Source: Thiotrichaceae bacterium
GTDB taxonomy: Bacteria; Pseudomonadota; Gammaproteobacteria; Thiotrichales; Thiotrichaceae
Length of the DNA stretch: 64,000 nt
Assembly: GCA_026991755.1 (NCBI GenBank)
Contig: JALXAX010000012.1
Span: 1-64,000, forward strand
Direction of reading: 5' to 3'
Below are positions 42,656 through 52,273 of the stretch, in pieces. Each line of letters opens with the position of its first letter. Position 1 is the stretch's first letter. A program made the position numbers and the translations under genes. Below the pieces are notes generated by a model. The model was not told the DNA's origin and searched no databases. It saw nothing but the letters and a program-made list of their open reading frames with translations.

Positions 42656-44077
42656 ATGACGCCAGATAAACGGATTAAAGAAAGATTAGAGCGTTTACAA
42701 AAACATTTAAAGCAAGAAGCTCCCATTCTTGTAGATGTTGTTGATAGATATCAGCAACTAGATAAAGTGGCTCTGGGTTTAGGGTTAATTGCCCCTGGTG
42801 AGTCCTATGCGACACAAATATCATGGTGGCCGATGATTTCTATTCTCGGTACGTTCTCTGCGGGGAAATCCAGTTTTATTAACTCATTTGTAGGTTTACC
42901 CCTTCAAAAAACGGGTAATCAAGCGGTGGATGATAAATTCACTGTTATTACTTATACCACTGATTCAGAAACTAGAACGCTACCAGGTTTGGCTTTAGAT
43001 GGTGATCCACGTTTTCCGTTTTATCAAATTAGTGAAGATATTGAGAAAGTGGCAGCAGGTGAAGGCTCTCGAATAGATAATTATCTGCAAATGAAAGTAG
43101 CGCCCAGCGATGCCCTTCGTGGAAAAATTCTTATAGACTCTCCAGGCTTTGATGCTGATGAGCAGCGTAAGTCTACTTTACGTATTACCGATCATATTAT
43201 TGAATTATCAGACTTAGTATTAGTACTTTTTGATGCAAGACATCCAGAGCCAGGAGCGATGCAAGATACCTTGGAGCACCTAGTTAAAGGCGCTCAAAGA
43301 AGAAATGATAGTAGTAAGTTCTTGTTTATTTTGAATCAGATTGATACTTCAGCTAAAGAAGATAATCTGGAAGATATCGTAGCCTCTTGGCAAAAAGCAC
43401 TAGTACAGCATGGCTTGAGTGCAGGGCGCTTCTATGTGTTGTACAACGAGCACCTAGCGGTACCTGTTGAAGATAAGAATGTGTGGGCACGGTATGAGTC
43501 CAAGCGGGCTGCAGATTATAGCGAGATTACCAGCCGCATGGATGGTATAAGTGTTGAGCGTGTTTATCGTATTATTGGTTCAATGGAGTCCATTGCTAAT
43601 CAGATTGAGCATCAATCTGTGCCGAGATTACAAGCGGCTTTGCAGTCTTGGAGTAAGCGTGTATTAACAGCGGATGGAATTGTATTGGCGACTGCTGTTA
43701 TTGGGTCAGCAATTACATCCGTGATAGCAGGCTATTGGCAAGGTATCACTTTCAATCCTCCTTGGCTTGATACATTAATGTCTAGCAAACCCCTGCTGTA
43801 TGGTTTAATAGCTGCTGTTGTGTTGCTGTTGGTGCTAATACATTTTTACTTCAGAAAGCTATTTGCAAAGTCTATTGCTAAGACATTAACGAGTGATAAT
43901 GCAGGTGACTTAAAAATTGCTTTCCTAAAAAGCACTTCACCTTTCAGAAGTATCTTTTCCAGTAAGCCAAAAGGTTGGACAAGACGTACTAGAAAACGCC
44001 TTGATGCGCTACGTGATGATACAGACAGATTCGTACAAAAATTGAATGACAAGTTTGCACGGCCTTCTGGTGGCTAG
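42656..44077 (+). CDS. Dynamin-like GTPase with C-terminal membrane hairpin
   Basis: A 473-residue large GTPase of the dynamin superfamily. G motifs are clear: G1 in ILGTFSAGKSSFIN, G2 Thr in KFTVITYTT, G3 in LIDSPGFDAD, G4 in ILNQIDTS. A helical part follows, and two hydrophobic segments (about 337-360 and 380-403, LLYGLIAAVVLLLVLIHFYF) that should insert in the membrane, then a basic tail. Bacterial dynamin-like proteins remodel or protect the cytoplasmic membrane. Homologues are often encoded in pairs, but only one is present here. It ends the 10-kb efflux-ParA locus, 81 bp after the coiled-coil gene, with AAGGA upstream. Confidence 0.88.
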   Translation: MTPDKRIKERLERLQKHLKQEAPILVDVVDRYQQLDKVALGLGLIAPGESYATQISWWPMISILGTFSAGKSSFINSFVGLPLQKTGNQAVDDKFTVITYTTDSETRTLPGLALDGDPRFPFYQISEDIEKVAAGEGSRIDNYLQMKVAPSDALRGKILIDSPGFDADEQRKSTLRITDHIIELSDLVLVLFDARHPEPGAMQDTLEHLVKGAQRRNDSSKFLFILNQIDTSAKEDNLEDIVASWQKALVQHGLSAGRFYVLYNEHLAVPVEDKNVWARYESKRAADYSEITSRMDGISVERVYRIIGSMESIANQIEHQSVPRLQAALQSWSKRVLTADGIVLATAVIGSAITSVIAGYWQGITFNPPWLDTLMSSKPLLYGLIAAVVLLLVLIHFYFRKLFAKSIAKTLTSDNAGDLKIAFLKSTSPFRSIFSSKPKGWTRRTRKRLDALRDDTDRFVQKLNDKFARPSGG

Positions 44078-44253
44078 TTAAAGCCTCTGAGCACCTAGGA
44101 AAATCATAATGAGAAGTCTCTGTTGAGCGATAGTGCAAAACAGTTGATTTGGCAGCATGCGCTTCTCTAAAGTACTTTCAAGTTTCTTGCATTATTTTGC
44201 ATCCACTAATACTCAGGAACAATAACGAGCTCTATCTAAGCCTAAATCTAATA

Positions 44254-44460
44254 GATCTTTGCACGGAAAGATATGACGGATAAAGCAAGCTTAATAATTG
44301 AGTTGACCGTTTTGATAAAACGGCAAGCTCACTAAAAAAATGACTTGAATTCCCTCTATTGCTGCAAGAAATTCGGCCAATAGGTTTGCTATTCCTCCTT
44401 TTTTAGCATAAATAGTGAAAATTATGCTCATTTTTCTCTCACCATCCTTTCATGCAAGGA
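44254..44460. repeat. MITE-A, copy 4, degenerate, with nested hairpin module
   Basis: Left part GATCTTTGCACGGAAAG and right part ATCCTTTCATGCAAGGATG are recognisable MITE-A ends. The 55-bp module starting GCAAGCTTAATAATTG is inserted at about 44285-44339, at the same position as in copy 1 at 11366. No clean target duplication is left. It lies in the 600-bp gap after the dynamin gene, where no gene is seen. Confidence 0.75.
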
Positions 44461-44496
44461 TGGTGAGAGTAGTATAATGAACTTCACCTATCCAAA

Positions 44497-44657
44497 GGAA
44501 TCTCTGAACAAGTCATGTATCATTTTTCTGAGGCTATAATTTGCTAGCTTTTCGCTATAAAAGTGACCAATAGCTACGGCTATTGCTAACTTTTCTGTCA
44601 AAAACCTGACAAATTCTATCTCACAAGAAATTCCGATCAGACTTATTCAGAGACTCC
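44497..44657. repeat. MITE-B, copy 8
   Basis: 161 bp with termini GGAATCTCTGAACAAGTC and GACTTATTCAGAGACTCC and the shared core GACCAATAGCTACGGCTATT near 44562. Flanks CAAA and TAAA agree at three of four bases. It ends 20 bp before the GFA gene start and may form its 5' leader. Confidence 0.82.
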
Positions 44658-44677
44658 TAAAAAGAATGGAGTATCGA

Positions 44678-45118
44678 ATGTCTGAAAAAAACTTTGCAAC
44701 AGGCCAATGTTTATGTGGCGCTGTGAAATATACGGTAGCCTCAGCCCCCTTTCGCATGGGGCAATGCCACTGTGATGATTGCAGAAGGTCAACAGGTACG
44801 GGACACGCTTCTAATGCCTTTTTTAAGAAAAGTGATGTGAATACAGAGGGTGATACTAGTAGTTATGGTGCTGTAACAGATACAGGGTCAATTATTACGC
44901 GTCATTTTTGTCCAAACTGTGGTAGTCGTCTTTGGGGTACTAATAACGCAGTAGATGATGTTATAGCTATTGCAGTGGGATCATTAGATGATAGCTCATG
45001 GTTTAAAGCAGATGCTATTGTCTATAGTAAAAGAAAGCCTAAGTGGGATTGTATGGATGAAAGTATTCCTACTTTTGATGAAATGCCACCTATGCCGTCA
45101 AATACACCTAAACAGTAA
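44678..45118 (+). CDS. GFA-domain (Mss4-like) zinc protein
   Basis: A 146-residue protein of the glutathione-dependent formaldehyde-activating enzyme family. Cysteine pairs CLCGAV, CHCDDCRR and CPNCGSRLWG form two zinc sites of the Mss4-like fold. The founding member was proposed to speed the reaction of formaldehyde with glutathione, but many members have unknown roles. A link to frmA-fghA 39 kb away is therefore only suggestive. Start at ATG 44678 is supported by GGAG six bases upstream; the ATG at 44666 is less likely. It stands alone, downstream of a MITE. Confidence 0.85.
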   Translation: MSEKNFATGQCLCGAVKYTVASAPFRMGQCHCDDCRRSTGTGHASNAFFKKSDVNTEGDTSSYGAVTDTGSIITRHFCPNCGSRLWGTNNAVDDVIAIAVGSLDDSSWFKADAIVYSKRKPKWDCMDESIPTFDEMPPMPSNTPKQ

Positions 45119-45198
45119 TAATGGGTTGTTGTAGCTAATCTGGAGTGTTTTATTATCTTTGGTGCTATCCAAAATAACTTATAGTGGTTTCTGAAAAA

Positions 45199-45286
45199 AT
45201 AGTTTATTGGTTAGTGAGAAAACTAACATGTGTATTTACAACAGCCTTGTAGCGGCTGTTGTAATATTCTGAAAGTTAGGTAAATA
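45199..45286. terminator. Hairpin between GFA and rne genes
   Basis: TACAACAGCC and GGCTGTTGTA form a perfect 10-bp stem with a seven-base loop (about 45235-45261). It lies between two convergent genes and can serve both strands, although T-runs are weak. Confidence 0.5.
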
Positions 45287-48200
45287 TTAATCCTCATTGG
45301 ATGCAGGTGAATCACTGTCCATAACCACTTTTTTCAGTGGAGTGCGAGTTGACTTAGTAGTAGGTTTTTTAGTATTGCCTGAAGCAACTTTCACTGTCTT
45401 AGACTTTGTTTCTGACTTTATTTTGTCAGTTTTTTGAGTTGTAGTGCTTGAAAGCTTTTCACTAGAAGACGGCTTCTTTGCTTCTGGTTTTGCTTTAGAG
45501 GGCGCAGACTCAGTCTTAACCTTTTTAGCTGTGGTTGGTTTTTTCTTAGAACCAATATTTTGATTTTCTTTTTTTTCTACTGTCTTTTTTACCGTAGGCT
45601 TTTTAACTTTCTTAGTTTCAGCATTTGTTGTGCTTCTTTCTTTGTTGGTCGTCTTATTTGTAGCACTTTTAGCTGATGCTTTCTTAGTGGCCAGCTTGGC
45701 TGCCTTAGTTTTTGTGGGTGCTTTCGTGTCCACCTTAGTATCTGTCGATGCAGCCTGTACTTTGCTTTTACTAGCAGCTTTGGTTGTATCAGGCTTATTT
45801 TTAACGGGTTTAGTGACCGTTTTCCGTGGTTGTTTTGTGGTATCTGTTGATGAGCTTTTGCTAGTTTCTTTAGTGCTATTTTTTACAGTATCCGTTTTCA
45901 CAGTTTTGGAAGATTTCTGCTTAACAACTTTAGGCTTATTATCTTGAGTTTGTTTTGTGTTGTTGCTTGTGGTTGTTTTCGTTGCTTCTGTATCACTACT
46001 AGATTTTGCAGAGTCCGTTTTAGGCTTATTAGTTTTGGTCACAGGTTTTCTTTTAACAGGTGAGCCAGGTCTAGGGATCTTGATTTCAATAGGTGTCATA
46101 TCCATTTCATCAAGATTGTTCTTCATGACATCAATCTGATTGCTATTCGTGTTGCTGTTTTGTTGTTTGTTATTGCGGGTATTTCGACGGTTACGATTCT
46201 GGTATTGATTTCTGCGATTATTGCGAGCAGGTCTATTCTGGTTAGAGTTTGTATTGTCCTGAGTGTATTGCGGGTTGTTAGCAGTTGTGTCAGCGCTGGC
46301 TTTATTATCAGGCTTATTCTCTCCAGGTTTATTGACAACGGATTTGTTATCAGCAGTTCTGTTTTGGGCTTTGTTAGGCCTGTTATTTTGCTTGTTCTGA
46401 TTTTTATTCTGAGTAGCAGGCTTTCTCCTGTTTTGGTTGGGATTTGTAGCCTTCTTTGCAGTGTTCTGAGCTGTATTTTGAGCCGCCTTCTGGTTTCTGT
46501 TATTACCTTGATTTTGCTTTCGTGTATTACCTTGTTTGTGGTTTTGTTGCTTATTTCCAGATTGATTATTGTTGTTGTTGCGATTGTTATTTTGTCTTCT
46601 GTTGTTCTGATTGCCTTGGTTATTAGCAGGTCTACGTCTTTGCTGAGGCTTACGTCTATTAGTGTTCTGTGATGTCTTTGCTTTCTTTGTTACCGGTTCT
46701 TTAACGGGCTTATTTTTAGCAGGTGCATCATCGTTGGGCTTATCTTCTGCGCCGAATAGTGAGGTGAAGACACGACTTATAAACCCTTTCTTAGTGGGGG
46801 CTTTATTAGTGTCGGTATTAGTATGGGTATCGGCACGGGGAGATGCTGTTTTAGCAGGCTTCTCATGATGTGAGGGCACGGGGACAGGAATGTCAGGCAT
46901 GACTTGCTTAACAGCAGGTTGTTCAACTTTAGCAACAACCGTCTGCTCTGTTGATTTAGTGGCCTCGTCTTCATCTGCTTGAGCGATATGCTCATAGCTT
47001 GAAAGCGTTTCAAATTTGCCATCCTGAGACCTAACTCTTTGGATGTCATAATGCGGAGTATCCATGTGAGGATTCGGCAATATAACAATATTTATCTTAT
47101 GGCGAGTTTGTAGCTTGGTAATTGCATCACGCTTCTCGTTAAGAAGGAAGCTAGCGACCTGTATTGGCACTTGAGCGGTTACTTGATGTGTCATGTGCTT
47201 CATGGCTTCATCTTGAATGAGGCGTAAGATAGAGAGTGCTAAAGACTCAACACTTCGGAATGAACCGTGACCACTACAGCGAGGACAAACGATTTGGCTA
47301 GCATCACCCAATGAAGGGCGTAAACGCTGGCGTGACATTTCTAACAAGCCGAAACGTGAGATGCGTCCAATTTGTACACGAGCACGGTCAATTTTTAAAT
47401 TATCACGAAGTCGTTTTTCAACGGCACGCTGGTTCTTATTCGGCATCATATCGATGAAATCAATCACCACTAGGCCACCTAAATCACGTAAGCGTAATTG
47501 ACGAGCAACCTCATCAGCCGCTTCAAGGTTGGTGTTATAAGCGGTCTCTTCTATATCGCCACCTTTGGTAGCGCGTGCCGAGTTTACGTCTATCGAAATG
47601 AGTGCTTCAGTGTGGTCGATAACAATCGCGCCACCCGACTGCAATGTTACTTCACGTTGGAATGCTGATTCAATTTGATGCTCAACCTGATAGCGACTAA
47701 ACAGGGTGACATTTCTATCGGAATAGTGCTTTAACTTAGATAAGTTGTGAGGCATAACCGCTTTCACAAACTCACGGGCTTGATTATAAATAGCTTCTTT
47801 ATCGAAGATAATCTCGCCAATATCAGGGCGAAAATAATCACGTAGCGTTCGAATGATTAGGTTGCTTTCTTGATAAAGCAGAGTAGGTGCAGGGTGGTTC
47901 TTATGAGCGAACTGGATAGCTTTCCATAGCATTTTTAAGTAATCCAAGTCCCATGATAGCTCTTCCAGTTCACGACCTAAACCAGCCGTACGAACAATCG
48001 CACCACCATTTTCAATATCGAGTTCTTTTAGAATTTGCTTAATACGGTGACGGTCTTCACCTTCAATTCTTCGGGATACCCCACCCGCACGAGGGTTGTT
48101 GGGCATTAATACCAGAAAACGCCCTGCTAAACTGATAAATGTGGTTAAGCTTGCACCCTTGTTACCACGTTCTTCTTTTTCTACTTGTATTAAGACCTCT

Positions 48201-48493
48201 TGACCTTCTTTAAGTACATCCTTTATAGAAGGGCGACCCTTAATCTCTTTGGTCGAACTCCAGTATTCTTTAGAGACCTCCTTGAAAGGTAAAAAGCCGT
48301 GACGTTCTGCGCCATAGTTGACGAAAGCGGCATTAAGGCTGGGCTCAACGCGTGTAATCGTGCCTTTATAGATGTTCGATTTTTTCTGTACTTGATTGGT
48401 ATGTTCGATATCTAGGTCGTAAAGGTACTGCCCATCAACCATTGCAACCCGTATTTCTTCTTGTTCGGTTGCGTTTATAAGTATTCTTTTCAT
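45287..48493 (-). CDS. rne: Ribonuclease E
   Basis: The essential endoribonuclease for mRNA decay and RNA processing and the scaffold of the degradosome at the inner membrane. The 1068-residue protein has the S1 domain ([26 protein letters not shown], in parts), 5'-sensor and DNase-like regions with the catalytic Asp pair in [14 protein letters not shown] and VVIDFIDM, and the zinc-link CPRCSGHG. After about residue 520 the protein is disordered: Asn/Gln/Arg-rich and then Lys/Thr/Ser-rich, without recognisable RhlB or enolase sites. That divergence is usual for the family. A long upstream gap may hold an autoregulatory leader. Confidence 0.96.
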   Translation of the reverse strand: MKRILINATEQEEIRVAMVDGQYLYDLDIEHTNQVQKKSNIYKGTITRVEPSLNAAFVNYGAERHGFLPFKEVSKEYWSSTKEIKGRPSIKDVLKEGQEVLIQVEKEERGNKGASLTTFISLAGRFLVLMPNNPRAGGVSRRIEGEDRHRIKQILKELDIENGGAIVRTAGLGRELEELSWDLDYLKMLWKAIQFAHKNHPAPTLLYQESNLIIRTLRDYFRPDIGEIIFDKEAIYNQAREFVKAVMPHNLSKLKHYSDRNVTLFSRYQVEHQIESAFQREVTLQSGGAIVIDHTEALISIDVNSARATKGGDIEETAYNTNLEAADEVARQLRLRDLGGLVVIDFIDMMPNKNQRAVEKRLRDNLKIDRARVQIGRISRFGLLEMSRQRLRPSLGDASQIVCPRCSGHGSFRSVESLALSILRLIQDEAMKHMTHQVTAQVPIQVASFLLNEKRDAITKLQTRHKINIVILPNPHMDTPHYDIQRVRSQDGKFETLSSYEHIAQADEDEATKSTEQTVVAKVEQPAVKQVMPDIPVPVPSHHEKPAKTASPRADTHTNTDTNKAPTKKGFISRVFTSLFGAEDKPNDDAPAKNKPVKEPVTKKAKTSQNTNRRKPQQRRRPANNQGNQNNRRQNNNRNNNNNQSGNKQQNHKQGNTRKQNQGNNRNQKAAQNTAQNTAKKATNPNQNRRKPATQNKNQNKQNNRPNKAQNRTADNKSVVNKPGENKPDNKASADTTANNPQYTQDNTNSNQNRPARNNRRNQYQNRNRRNTRNNKQQNSNTNSNQIDVMKNNLDEMDMTPIEIKIPRPGSPVKRKPVTKTNKPKTDSAKSSSDTEATKTTTSNNTKQTQDNKPKVVKQKSSKTVKTDTVKNSTKETSKSSSTDTTKQPRKTVTKPVKNKPDTTKAASKSKVQAASTDTKVDTKAPTKTKAAKLATKKASAKSATNKTTNKERSTTNAETKKVKKPTVKKTVEKKENQNIGSKKKPTTAKKVKTESAPSKAKPEAKKPSSSEKLSSTTTQKTDKIKSETKSKTVKVASGNTKKPTTKSTRTPLKKVVMDSDSPASNED

Positions 48494-49334
48494 TGACTAT
48501 TATCCTGTCTGTATAGTCGGATCAGTGATCCAGTCAACAATATGGGTGCGTTTCTTCACTTATTAAACAGTGTGAAGCGACTTCTAGACAGATAAGAAAG
48601 AGTGCGCCAGAAATGGCGAGTAGCAGGATAAGAGAGAATGATGGTTAGGTATAGGTCATAGCTATATTGCATAGGATATAGCGCGTACTTAAGTTGTAGT
48701 ACGTTTCGGTGACGTGTTTAAAATACTCAAATTAATCAAAACATTATCTCGGTTTAATTTATTCCGTTGACTTACTTTCTCGAAATCTAGCGGGTGTGCC
48801 AAGAGTGAAGTAGTCATGTCTTCAAATGAGGCTAATCTTTACAGACTCAACATCAATAAGATTTGAGCATTACTAACTGGAAAGATCTATTATTGCCTTT
48901 TGGTTTGTAAAAAGAGTACTCAACTCTTTAGGAATATCCTGTTCTTTCTAACGACTAGTCGCCCAATATGTATTGGCTATTAACTATGTCCTTAAAATAT
49001 TCTGGTACTAATTGCCATTACGTATTTTATTGTTTTTATGGCAGCCAGAAATGTATGTGTACTCCAAATGGATGGGCAAATAGCTTAGTCATTTGGCTTT
49101 AAATTTGCCCGAGAGTAACTTCCTAATCAGACAAACTTATATAAAATCATTTATTTGGGTGCTTATAGCACAAACTTGCGCTAGATCAATATAATGAACT
49201 TTTTATAAGCAACTTCAAATATAACAATTAAGTTAATGAGATTCAATAAATTTTACTTAGTGTTGTTTCGATTTTATAGTAAGTATTTTATTAATCTTTG
49301 GTTGTTCTAACTAATGTAGCAAAACAGGTATGAT
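48494..49334. promoter_or_regulatory. Long rne / rluC divergent intergenic region
   Basis: 841 bp without a gene. On the minus strand TTGATC-16 bp-TATAAG (49162-49189) is a possible rne promoter giving a leader of about 660 bases. The leader has small hairpins such as GGATC/GATCC (48527-48539) and CTTCAC/GTGAAG (48554-48577). On the plus strand a TATAAT (49190-49195) adjoins it and may serve rluC. Long rne leaders mediate feedback control in enterobacteria; here that is inferred only from length and position. Confidence 0.4.
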
Positions 49335-50327
49335 GTGCTCATGGATGAATCAAACACAACCTTTCAGAAAGTCAGCTTCGTCACGATTACCGAACAAAGT
49401 GATGGCCAAAGAATTGATAATTTTTTGATGAGGGAATTAGACGGTGTGCCTCGCTCATATGTCTACAAAATATTACGCAAAGGTGAAGTGCGCGTTGATA
49501 AGAAGCGTGTAAAACCAAAAAGAAAATTAGCCTTAGGTGAGGTGGTGCGCATCCCGCCTATGCGAATCGAAGAGAAAAGAGATAAAGGTTTAGCGAGTGA
49601 TCATTTACTGGCTCAAGTCGAAGCGGCTTTATTGTTAGAAGACGATGATATCATCATCATGAACAAGCCCGCAGGTCTGCCTGTGCATGGCGGTAGTGGT
49701 TTTGCTTTCGGTTTGATTGAGGTCTTTAGACAGCTTCGCCCCAATCTACCCTATGTCGAGTTGGCTCATCGCTTGGATAAGGATACCAGTGGCCTAATCG
49801 TACTCGCTAAAACCCGTCAAGCCTTGCAAGCTTTACATGCTATGTTTAAGAAGGGTGGCATTGATAAGCGCTATCTAACACTAGTCTCAGGGAAATGGCA
49901 TGGCGGAGAACGTTGTGTTCAAAATGAGCTGGTTAAAAAGCAAGGCAGCCGAGAAAAAATGCAGGTTTCAGATGGAAGAAGCCCACAAAATATGGGCGAA
50001 AAAGCGGGGAAAAAAGCGGAAAGTCTTTTTAAAGCTCGCAAACACTATGAGGGTTTGACGTTAATGGAAGTCAAACTAATGACAGGGAGAATGCATCAAA
50101 TTCGTACACAGTTTGCACATTTAGACATGCCTGTTCTGGGTGATGATCGTTATGGAGATTTCCCTTTAAATCGACATTATAAAAAAACCATAGGGTTAAA
50201 GCGTTTGTTTTTACACTCTTATTATGTGGATTTCACACTTGAATTCTCAGGTCAGCGCTACCATCTTGAAATACCATTAGCAGATGACCTTCAACAAGCC
50301 CTAGATAAGCATGTTAGCAATACATAG
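49335..50327 (+). CDS. rluC: 23S rRNA pseudouridine synthase RluC family
   Basis: Converts specific uridines in 23S rRNA (955, 2504 and 2580 in E. coli for RluC) to pseudouridine. The 330-residue protein has an N-terminal S4 RNA-binding domain (RIDNFLMRELDGVPRSYVYKI, read in parts) and the catalytic block AHRLDKDTSGLIVLAKTR with the essential Asp. The C-terminal GRMHQIRTQFAHLDMPVLGDDRYG is also present. The GTG at 49335 has AGG six bases upstream; the ATG at 49341 is an equally plausible start. The divergent arrangement with rne matches E. coli. Confidence 0.94.
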   Translation: MLMDESNTTFQKVSFVTITEQSDGQRIDNFLMRELDGVPRSYVYKILRKGEVRVDKKRVKPKRKLALGEVVRIPPMRIEEKRDKGLASDHLLAQVEAALLLEDDDIIIMNKPAGLPVHGGSGFAFGLIEVFRQLRPNLPYVELAHRLDKDTSGLIVLAKTRQALQALHAMFKKGGIDKRYLTLVSGKWHGGERCVQNELVKKQGSREKMQVSDGRSPQNMGEKAGKKAESLFKARKHYEGLTLMEVKLMTGRMHQIRTQFAHLDMPVLGDDRYGDFPLNRHYKKTIGLKRLFLHSYYVDFTLEFSGQRYHLEIPLADDLQQALDKHVSNT

Positions 50328-50367
50328 CATGTATCAGGGACACAAGAGACATGACAGGGCGTAATCA

Positions 50368-51036
50368 GTGACAGTAATGAATAACCAATACCAGCTACTC
50401 ATCTTCGACTGGGATGGCACTTTAATGGATTCTGCTCAGCATATAACCAATTGTATGCGTTCAGCGATTACCCAATTGTCCGCTGAACCAAGAACAGATG
50501 AACAGATTAGAAATATTATCGGTTTGGGTCTAGAAGAAGCGGTGCTAGGCTTATATCCTAAAGCAGATGGTGTATTCATCCAGCAAGTAGCGACTACTTT
50601 TAGAGAGTATTTTTTATATAAAGACAAAACACCTAGTCCACTGTTTGATGGGGCAGGTGATGTACTGGAAAGCCTGAAGCAAGCTGGTTATCACTTGGCC
50701 ATAGCAACAGGGAAGTCACGTCGAGGGCTTGATAAAGTATTGTCCGATACAGGTTTTGGAGATTTCTTTCCCGTTACGCGCTGTGCGGATGAAACCTTCT
50801 CAAAGCCACACCCTCAAATGCTTCATGAGCTACTAACTGACCATGATATGGCGGTAGAAAAAGCTATTATGATTGGTGATAGTGAATACGATTTACAAAT
50901 GGCAAATAACGCGAAAATGGACTCACTAGCAGTGAGTTATGGTGTGCATGATAAACAACGACTATTGAAACAGAACCCTATTGGTTGTGCTGATAACGTA
51001 ACAGAAATTCTTAATTGGTTTAGTAGGCTGAATTAA
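50368..51036 (+). CDS. HAD-superfamily hydrolase, Gph-like
   Basis: A 222-residue phosphatase of HAD subfamily IA. Motif I is IFDWDGTLMDS (nucleophile and acid Asp), motif II ATGKSR, motif III KPHP, motif IV MIGDSEYDLQMA. A small helical cap lies between motifs I and II. The substrate could be phosphoglycolate or another sugar phosphate. Its position after rluC is conserved in other gammaproteobacteria. The GTG at 50368 or the ATG at 50377 could be the start. It is followed by sppA after 31 bp, so the three genes rluC, HAD and sppA form a likely operon. Confidence 0.9.
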   Translation: MTVMNNQYQLLIFDWDGTLMDSAQHITNCMRSAITQLSAEPRTDEQIRNIIGLGLEEAVLGLYPKADGVFIQQVATTFREYFLYKDKTPSPLFDGAGDVLESLKQAGYHLAIATGKSRRGLDKVLSDTGFGDFFPVTRCADETFSKPHPQMLHELLTDHDMAVEKAIMIGDSEYDLQMANNAKMDSLAVSYGVHDKQRLLKQNPIGCADNVTEILNWFSRLN

Positions 51037-51067
51037 GTAATATTTTAAGTAATTAGGTAATAAGACA

Positions 51068-52015
51068 ATGAGCGATGCAGAAAACAGAGCGATAGAAGCA
51101 CTAGAAAAAGTAGCACTTGAAGGCATTACTGAGCAACGACGTGCTAGACGTTGGAGTATCTTTTTTAAAATAGCCTTTCTCGCATGGGGAATACTCTTTT
51201 TGGTCGGTTTTATAGGCTCAATTGCCACTCAAGGCAAAGCGATGACAACGGCTAGAGAGTTTACCGCTGTCGTAGATGTGAAAGGCGTCATAATGGATGG
51301 CTCTGATGCGGGCTTTCCCGCCGTTAGTGAAGCACTCAAAGATGCCTTTGAAGATGAAAGAACGAAAGGCGTTGTACTAAGAATCAATAGCCCAGGTGGC
51401 AGTGCTGTTCAATCTGCGATGATTTACGATGAAATTAAACGACTGAAAAAAGACCATAAAGGTATCCCAGTGTATGCCGTTATTCAGGACGTAGGTGCAT
51501 CAGGTGGTTATTTTATTGCAGCAGCAGCGGATGAGGTCTATGCAAACCGCTCAAGCATAGTTGGCTCAATTGGTGTTCGTATGGATAGTTACGGCGTAGT
51601 GGAAGCAGCCAAGAAACTGGGTATCGAAAGTAGGCTAGTCACCGCAGGTGAGCATAAAGCCATACTTGATCCCTTTCAGCCATTATCTGATGTTGAACAA
51701 CAGCATTTAAAAAGCATGTTGGAAAGTACACATGCAGAATTTATTTCATCGGTAAAAGCAGGCCGTGGTGATCGTTTAAAAGATAACCCTGATATTTTCA
51801 GTGGCCTATTTTGGACAGGCACGGATGCTGAAAAGCTAGGCTTGGTTGATGGTTTTATGACAACAGGTCAAGTAGCTAGAGAGTTAGTAAAAGCTGAAGA
51901 GCTAGTGAGCTTCACCAAAGAAAAGACCTTGTTCGATAAGTTGTCAGGTAAGGTAGGTGCTAGTTTGAGTCAGGTTTTGATGGGGGTTAAATTGACGCAG
52001 GGATTACAGTACTAG
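51068..52015 (+). CDS. sppA: Signal peptide peptidase SppA, short type
   Basis: Membrane-bound Ser/Lys protease that digests signal peptides left in the membrane. The 315-residue protein has one transmembrane helix (about 31-54, FFKIAFLAWGILFLVGFIG) and a single protease domain. Catalytic Ser145 is in DVGASGGYFIAAAADEVYAN and Lys197 in VTAGEHKAILDPF. The 52-residue spacing agrees with the Bacillus-type 36K enzyme, while the E. coli protein is a two-domain form. Gly-rich LRINSPGGS is the oxyanion region. It follows the HAD gene, a common neighbour. Confidence 0.93.
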   Translation: MSDAENRAIEALEKVALEGITEQRRARRWSIFFKIAFLAWGILFLVGFIGSIATQGKAMTTAREFTAVVDVKGVIMDGSDAGFPAVSEALKDAFEDERTKGVVLRINSPGGSAVQSAMIYDEIKRLKKDHKGIPVYAVIQDVGASGGYFIAAAADEVYANRSSIVGSIGVRMDSYGVVEAAKKLGIESRLVTAGEHKAILDPFQPLSDVEQQHLKSMLESTHAEFISSVKAGRGDRLKDNPDIFSGLFWTGTDAEKLGLVDGFMTTGQVARELVKAEELVSFTKEKTLFDKLSGKVGASLSQVLMGVKLTQGLQY

Positions 52016-52056
52016 AAGCAGTTACTGATTACGCTGAGTAGTCGCAGCTTTTAGGG

Positions 52057-52245
52057 TTAACCAATAAGGGTTCTAGTAGGCGTAATATCAATAATATTAG
52101 CCCCCTGAATAATTTCAACTTCAACCAATTTAGAGTGAATACGTCGAATATTCACTTGGTTTCCCTTCTTTATTTCTTCGCTGCGAAGCTTCATCACCTG
52201 TTCGGTTGATAAGTTTTCGCGGATGATGACGGTTGCTGTGTCCAT
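52057..52245 (-). CDS. Small hypothetical protein downstream of the helicase-like gene
   Basis: A 62-residue frame with a regular mix of charged and hydrophobic residues (STEQVMKLRSEEIKKGNQVN, then VEVEIIQGANIIDI). It lies 28 bp after the helicase-like gene on the same strand and converges on sppA. No ribosome-binding site is obvious and no family is recognised. I keep it because the composition is protein-like and the position allows co-transcription, but it could be spurious. Confidence 0.4.
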   Translation of the reverse strand: MDTATVIIRENLSTEQVMKLRSEEIKKGNQVNIRRIHSKLVEVEIIQGANIIDITPTRTLIG

Positions 52246-52273
52246 AAAGCGTGATCAGTCTGTTTTATTATTG

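Noticed and set aside
44678-45118. Direct metabolic link of the GFA protein with frmA-fghA
   Set aside because: The genes are 39 kb apart and the GFA family has mostly unknown functions, so only a weak hint remains.
45630-46868. Open frames antisense to the rne tail, giving very hydrophobic proteins
   Set aside because: They are shadows of the Lys/Asn/Gln-rich coding strand; Lys and Asn codons read backwards give Phe, Leu and Val. No start signals or domains.
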